Shown: positions 5,664-8,929 of the stretch, one piece after another
Position numbering within the stretch: position 1 is the first letter of the stretch
How the letters are laid out: every line of letters begins with the position of its first letter
Source: Methanomassiliicoccus sp.
GTDB taxonomy: Archaea > Thermoplasmatota > Thermoplasmata > Methanomassiliicoccales > JACIVX01
Assembly (NCBI GenBank): GCA_020725985.1
Contig: DYTM01000001.1
Span: forward strand, 1-8,929
Direction of reading: 5' to 3'
Length of the DNA: 8,929 bases
Notes under the pieces: model-generated
Seen by the model: the letters and a program-made list of their open reading frames with translations, nothing else
What the model was told of the DNA's origin: nothing
Database searches by the model: none
Translations under genes and position numbers: made by a program

Positions 5664-5952
5664 TCGGCGGACAAACGCAGTTCCTCATATGAAGTTTGCG
5701 ATTCACTATGTGGGCCATCAAGTCCGAATGGAATCACTTGTTGGTTGATTGTCGATGTCGCTCTGTCGATCTGGATGACAATCGACCGGACGTTTCGGGG
5801 AGGATCTATGACGACATCGCGCCCCGACATGTTTGAGAGATTCGAGCATTGATTTCGTTCATCATTGAGGCGAGGGGAATGCTGTTCAGTTCCAGTACCG
5901 AATGGAGCGCTCAGTCGGGTAAGTATCCAGCACGATAGTGAGGGCTTCAGGG
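5664..5952. other. Non-coding stretch between the RNA-like structure and the kinase promoter
   Basis: I see no convincing gene in these 289 nt; only very short open frames occur. An imperfect inverted repeat, GATTGTC (5747-5753) and GACAATC (5777-5783), is separated by 23 bp that contain GTCGAT twice. CGGGG (5796-5800) and CCCCG also face each other nearby. These could be regulator sites for the kinase gene, but the arms are short. Confidence 0.4.
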
Positions 5953-5959
5953 TTATATA
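5953..5959 (+). promoter_or_regulatory. TATA box of the histidine kinase gene (leaderless promoter)
   Basis: TTATATA is centred 28 bp before ATG 5984, which places the expected transcription start within about 2 nt of the start codon. No Shine-Dalgarno precedes the ATG, so a leaderless transcript is likely. Between box and start there is a direct repeat, AATCATC at about 5965-5971 and 5973-5979, in AT-rich DNA unlike its surroundings. Confidence 0.65.
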
Positions 5960-5983
5960 CTCATAATCATCTAATCATCACCG

Positions 5984-8515
5984 ATGGGGATGAAGGATCA
6001 GTCTTCCGGCGAAGGTCCAGGTAAGGCCAAGGATGGCCGATTCACTTCATCTTCTTCCATCAAGAATGGCGCGGTTCCCGGAGTCGCCTTCGTTCTTGAC
6101 ATGGACGGGGCGATGACACACGTCAACCCTGCGATTGAGAGGTTGCTGGGCGGGACCCCTGACGAGCTCATCGGGCTGTCCTTCCTCGATCTGTTGACTC
6201 CCGAGAGCGTCGAACATGTATCCCAGGTCCTTGACTCCTGCCTGTCGGGGGAGTCCCGGAGCGGCGACATCACAGCCAAGATCGTCTCAAAGGAAGGCGA
6301 AGTCATCTCCCTTGACATGGTCGTGAGCCCGATCAGGGCTCGGGGCGCGGCGATCGGCCTCTGCCTCCTCGCCTATCCAATCCTTGAGTCCGGCGGAACA
6401 GGACGATCATTCCGAATGGCACATGAGGAGGTTCTCGATTTCGTTCCGGCAGCCGTGCTTGCCTTCGATGTCGATTTCAACATCACCATGTTCAACAAGA
6501 TGGCCGAGCAGTTGACTGGATACCTGAGGGAGGAGGTGATCGGCAAGCCCGCCACGAGCCTGCTCGACCAAGCGGGTCTGAGGCATACGAAGATCAAGGA
6601 GACGATGGATTCTGCCTTCGAGAGGAGGACCGCCTCGTATCGCGTCCCGCTTCTCACCAAGAAGGGGGAGGAGATCGAGGTCGTCTTCAGAACCAGGGTG
6701 CTCACAGACTCCAGCGGCGGGCCGAGCGGTCTCTTGGCTATCTCCCAGGAGCCGGCCGCAGTGGATGAAGTGGGCGAAGAGACGCACAACCTCGGGAGGA
6801 ACCTGGAGAGGTTGGCCGCGCCCTCCGCCGACATCGTCGGCACCCCCGACCCTGCCGAGACGATCGATCAGGAGATGGGGAGACTGATACAATCCCTCTC
6901 GCTCGATTTCGCCATATTCCGCATGGTCGGGCAGGACAAGGCCCCGCTCATGTTCTGCTCCGGCATCGACTTCAAGAAGGCGAGGGAACTGCTCGAGTCA
7001 GGGGTGGAGGGCGGCCTGTCGCTCTTTCGGTTCGCAGAAAAGGAATCGCCTCTTGTCGTGGATGACTTTTCTGGCCGAGAAGACATCAAGCTGAACGTCT
7101 CCGACATAGGATCGATAGTCTGCCTGCCCCTTCGTCACCAGGAGGATAGTCTGGGACAGGCGTTCTTCGGCAGCCGTAGCCCCCTTGAGAACGTCGCCTC
7201 GATCCTGCCGGTCCTGCAGGTGTTCTGCAACCAGGTCGCCATCTCCTTCGGCAATGCGAGGCTCTCGAGGGAGCTTGCGAGGCGGAACCGGATGCTCCAG
7301 AGCCTTCACGAGACATCCAGAGCCCTTTCGGGGAATCTCAACTGGTCCGAGGTCCTCCGTCTCATCCTTCAGAAGGCGAGGGAGCTGGTGAGGGCCGACA
7401 ACGCCTTTCTCTTCGAGATGGACAAGAAGGAAGGAAAGCTGCGTTGCGTCGCGAACCTGTGCAAGTTCTCGCAGATCGTGAACGGGTACGAGCTCGATCT
7501 GGGCGAAGGGATCACTGGCATCGTCGCATCGAAGGGCGAAGGCATGCTAGTGGAAAGGGCGGACCTCGACGACAGATCCCATCTTGTGGAAGGGACACCG
7601 GATGAGCCATCCTCTCTGATAAGCGTCCCTCTGATCATCGGCAGCGAGAAAGTCGGAGTCATGACGCTCGAGAAGACGTCGGTGGTCCCGTTCACCAGAT
7701 CGGAGTATCAGCTGATCGAGATGTTCTCCCTCCAGGCTGCGGTCGCGATCAAGAACGCATACACGTTCAACAAGCAGGCCGAGTTCGCCTCCACGCTCCA
7801 GATGTACAACGTTCTTCTGACTCATGACGTGGCCAACTACAACGTCCCCATCCACGGCTACCTTGAAATGCTCATCACCGATCCGAAACTCGACGCTCGG
7901 GAGCGCCGCTACGTCCACGCCGCCCTGATCCAGTCCGAGAACATCACGAACCTCATCCGGGACGTGAGGGACCTCACCAGGCTGAAGACGCTTGAGAATG
8001 AAATCTTGGTCGAGCCTGTCGATCTTATTCGTATCTTGGAAGAGGCGGTCATGGCATTCAGGTCGAGCTGCATTCACTCCGGAGTGGAGATACGCTTCGA
8101 GCCCCGGCTCCGGTCCGCCGTCACCCTGGCTGACCAGTACGTCCAAGATATTTTCTACAATATCCTGAGTAACGCCTGCAAATACGGGGGAGGGCTCGTC
8201 GATGTATCCCTGTCCGAGGTAAAGGAGGGAGGGAAGAGGTACTGGAGGGTCGATATCGCAGATGCGGGAAAAGGCGTCGCGGATGGGCGGAAGGTGGTCT
8301 TGTTCAAGAGGTACGATCAGCTCGACTCGACCGAAGGCCTCGAGGGGCACGGCCTCGGTCTTTCCGTCGTCGGTGCGCTTTGCCAGAGGTACTCTGGTAG
8401 GGCATGGGTGGAGGATAGGGTCCCGGGCGATCCCACGAAGGGATCGGTCTTCGCCGTCCTCCTTCCCAAAGCAGAAGCATCTGCATTCCCCCAGGGAAAT
8501 TTAGATAAGGGCTGA
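5984..8515 (+). CDS. Soluble multi-domain sensor histidine kinase (PAS-PAS-GAF-GAF-HisKA-HATPase)
   Basis: An 843-residue protein with no membrane segment or signal peptide, so it senses a cytoplasmic or diffusible signal. Domains in order: PAS at about 28-132, PAS at about 146-257 (FNKMAEQLTGYLREEVIGKP is typical), a divergent GAF at about 288-425, a helical linker (425-440), a clearer GAF at about 452-595 (LGEGITGIVASKGE, LISVPLIIGSEKVGVMTLE), dimerisation/phosphoacceptor helices from 600, and a HATPase at about 715-828. His614 in LLTHDVANYN is the likely phosphorylated residue. The N box is NILSNACKYG (726-735), G1 is DIADAGKGV (757-765) and G2 is GHGLGLSVV (788-796), so the kinase looks catalytically intact. 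ATG 5984 is chosen for its position 28 bp after the TATA box; ATG 5990 is an alternative. A receiver-domain gene follows 3 nt downstream, probably its partner. The ligand is unknown. Confidence 0.92.
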   Translation: MGMKDQSSGEGPGKAKDGRFTSSSSIKNGAVPGVAFVLDMDGAMTHVNPAIERLLGGTPDELIGLSFLDLLTPESVEHVSQVLDSCLSGESRSGDITAKIVSKEGEVISLDMVVSPIRARGAAIGLCLLAYPILESGGTGRSFRMAHEEVLDFVPAAVLAFDVDFNITMFNKMAEQLTGYLREEVIGKPATSLLDQAGLRHTKIKETMDSAFERRTASYRVPLLTKKGEEIEVVFRTRVLTDSSGGPSGLLAISQEPAAVDEVGEETHNLGRNLERLAAPSADIVGTPDPAETIDQEMGRLIQSLSLDFAIFRMVGQDKAPLMFCSGIDFKKARELLESGVEGGLSLFRFAEKESPLVVDDFSGREDIKLNVSDIGSIVCLPLRHQEDSLGQAFFGSRSPLENVASILPVLQVFCNQVAISFGNARLSRELARRNRMLQSLHETSRALSGNLNWSEVLRLILQKARELVRADNAFLFEMDKKEGKLRCVANLCKFSQIVNGYELDLGEGITGIVASKGEGMLVERADLDDRSHLVEGTPDEPSSLISVPLIIGSEKVGVMTLEKTSVVPFTRSEYQLIEMFSLQAAVAIKNAYTFNKQAEFASTLQMYNVLLTHDVANYNVPIHGYLEMLITDPKLDARERRYVHAALIQSENITNLIRDVRDLTRLKTLENEILVEPVDLIRILEEAVMAFRSSCIHSGVEIRFEPRLRSAVTLADQYVQDIFYNILSNACKYGGGLVDVSLSEVKEGGKRYWRVDIADAGKGVADGRKVVLFKRYDQLDSTEGLEGHGLGLSVVGALCQRYSGRAWVEDRVPGDPTKGSVFAVLLPKAEASAFPQGNLDKG

Positions 8516-8518
8516 CCT

Positions 8519-8929
8519 ATGTATATGAAGACCAGGGACAGCGGAGGCATTGCGTTGGCGGATCTACCGAAGCCGTTACGGATACTCATGGTCGAGGACA
8601 ACGTTGAGCATCTGGACTTGTGCGCGGAGTACCTCCCAAAGGAGGAGTTCGTGCTTGATGCCGCCCTGACCGCCGCCGAGGCGCTGGAGAAGCTCAAGAG
8701 AAACACATACGACATGATCGTGCTTGACTACGCCCTCCCAGACCTGGACGGGATCGAGCTTCTCAAGAGGATCAAGCTCCTCGGGCTGAAGACTCCCATC
8801 ATCTTCTCGACCGCATACGACGACGCCTTCCTGAGCTTCGAGGCGTTGAAGAACGGGGCGAAGGACTACGTCGTGAAGAGCTTCCACTACTACACGACCC
8901 TGAAGGAAAGGATTCTCGAGAACCTTCAG
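8519..8929 (+). CDS. Receiver-domain (response regulator) protein, 3' end beyond the window
   Basis: 137 codons run without a stop to the window end. A CheY-like receiver domain begins near residue 19: LRILMVEDN (20-28) with the acidic pair Glu26-Asp27, the phosphoacceptor Asp70 in MIVLDYALPDLDG (66-78), Ser97 in IIFSTAY, and Lys120 in KDYVVKSF. All canonical residues are present, so it should accept phosphate. It begins 3 nt after the kinase stop (ATG 8519, or in-frame ATG 8525), which suggests co-transcription and partnership with that kinase. The domain finishes near the end of the window. The protein may be a lone receiver, or may continue into PAS and histidine kinase domains, as archaeal receiver proteins often do; this cannot be decided here. 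Confidence 0.9.
   Translation, partial: MYMKTRDSGGIALADLPKPLRILMVEDNVEHLDLCAEYLPKEEFVLDAALTAAEALEKLKRNTYDMIVLDYALPDLDGIELLKRIKLLGLKTPIIFSTAYDDAFLSFEALKNGAKDYVVKSFHYYTTLKERILENLQ

Noticed and set aside
5482..5721. 79-codon N-terminal extension of the TIM-barrel frame
   Set aside because: It is open but proline-rich, lacks resemblance to the barrel family, spans the stem-loop and U-tract structure, and the conserved first strand begins at MRVGVM.
7547..8350. 267-codon minus-strand open frame opposite the kinase
   Set aside because: It is antisense to the HisKA/HATPase region, whose motifs are clear on the plus strand; its composition mirrors that coding sequence.
8500..8507. TTTAGATA as a separate TATA box for the receiver gene
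   Set aside because: Its centre is only about 16-22 bp before the two candidate starts, which would put the transcription start inside the coding region; co-transcription with the kinase is simpler.
1..8929. tRNA, rRNA, CRISPR array, insertion sequence or prophage genes
   Set aside because: I looked for cloverleaf ends, regularly spaced repeats, and transposase or integrase motifs on both strands and found none.

Overview
The window is archaeal. It encodes sn-glycerol-1-phosphate dehydrogenase (the enzyme that sets archaeal membrane-lipid stereochemistry) and two families I know mainly from archaea (UPF0179 and DUF63). It also has TATA-like boxes about 25-28 bp before several start codons, the arrangement expected for leaderless archaeal mRNAs. 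High GC and the style of the PAS/GAF histidine kinase suggest a Thermoplasmatota lineage, possibly Methanomassiliicoccales-like. That placement is inference; no rRNA or other marker is present.

Layout. (1) 1-1935, plus strand: molybdenum (or tungsten) cofactor operon, the 3' end of moaC, then moaB, then moeA, tightly spaced. moeA has a strong Shine-Dalgarno and a GTG start overlapping the moaB stop, but its 14th codon is an in-frame TAG. (2) 1945-3458, minus strand: egsA followed by a nine-cysteine UPF0179 protein, convergent with moeA. (3) 3511-4683, plus strand: a DUF63 membrane protein, divergent from egsA across a short spacer with one TATA-like element placed suitably for both genes. (4) 4687-5481, minus strand: a TIM-barrel enzyme of the xylose isomerase / endonuclease IV superfamily, convergent with DUF63 (3 bp gap). 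(5) 5482-5983: a 502-nt intergenic region, unusually long for this compact stretch. It holds a small hairpin and, on the minus strand, a long stem-loop directly followed by six Ts. This looks like an intrinsic terminator or a structured leader or small RNA upstream of the TIM-barrel gene. (6) 5984-8929, plus strand: a soluble PAS-PAS-GAF-GAF histidine kinase with a clear leaderless promoter, followed 3 nt later by a receiver-domain protein cut off by the window end.

How the genes work together. MoaC, MoaB and MoeA are successive steps of molybdopterin cofactor synthesis. EgsA makes the ether-lipid backbone; UPF0179 is probably co-transcribed with it, and DUF63 may share its control region. 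The kinase and receiver protein form a likely two-component pair sensing a cytoplasmic signal.

The two most unusual observations are the amber codon inside an otherwise intact moeA (pyrrolysine or read-through, restart, recent lesion, or sequence error) and the terminator-like structured RNA at 5564-5663, which contains a duplicated arm sequence able to form alternative pairings.
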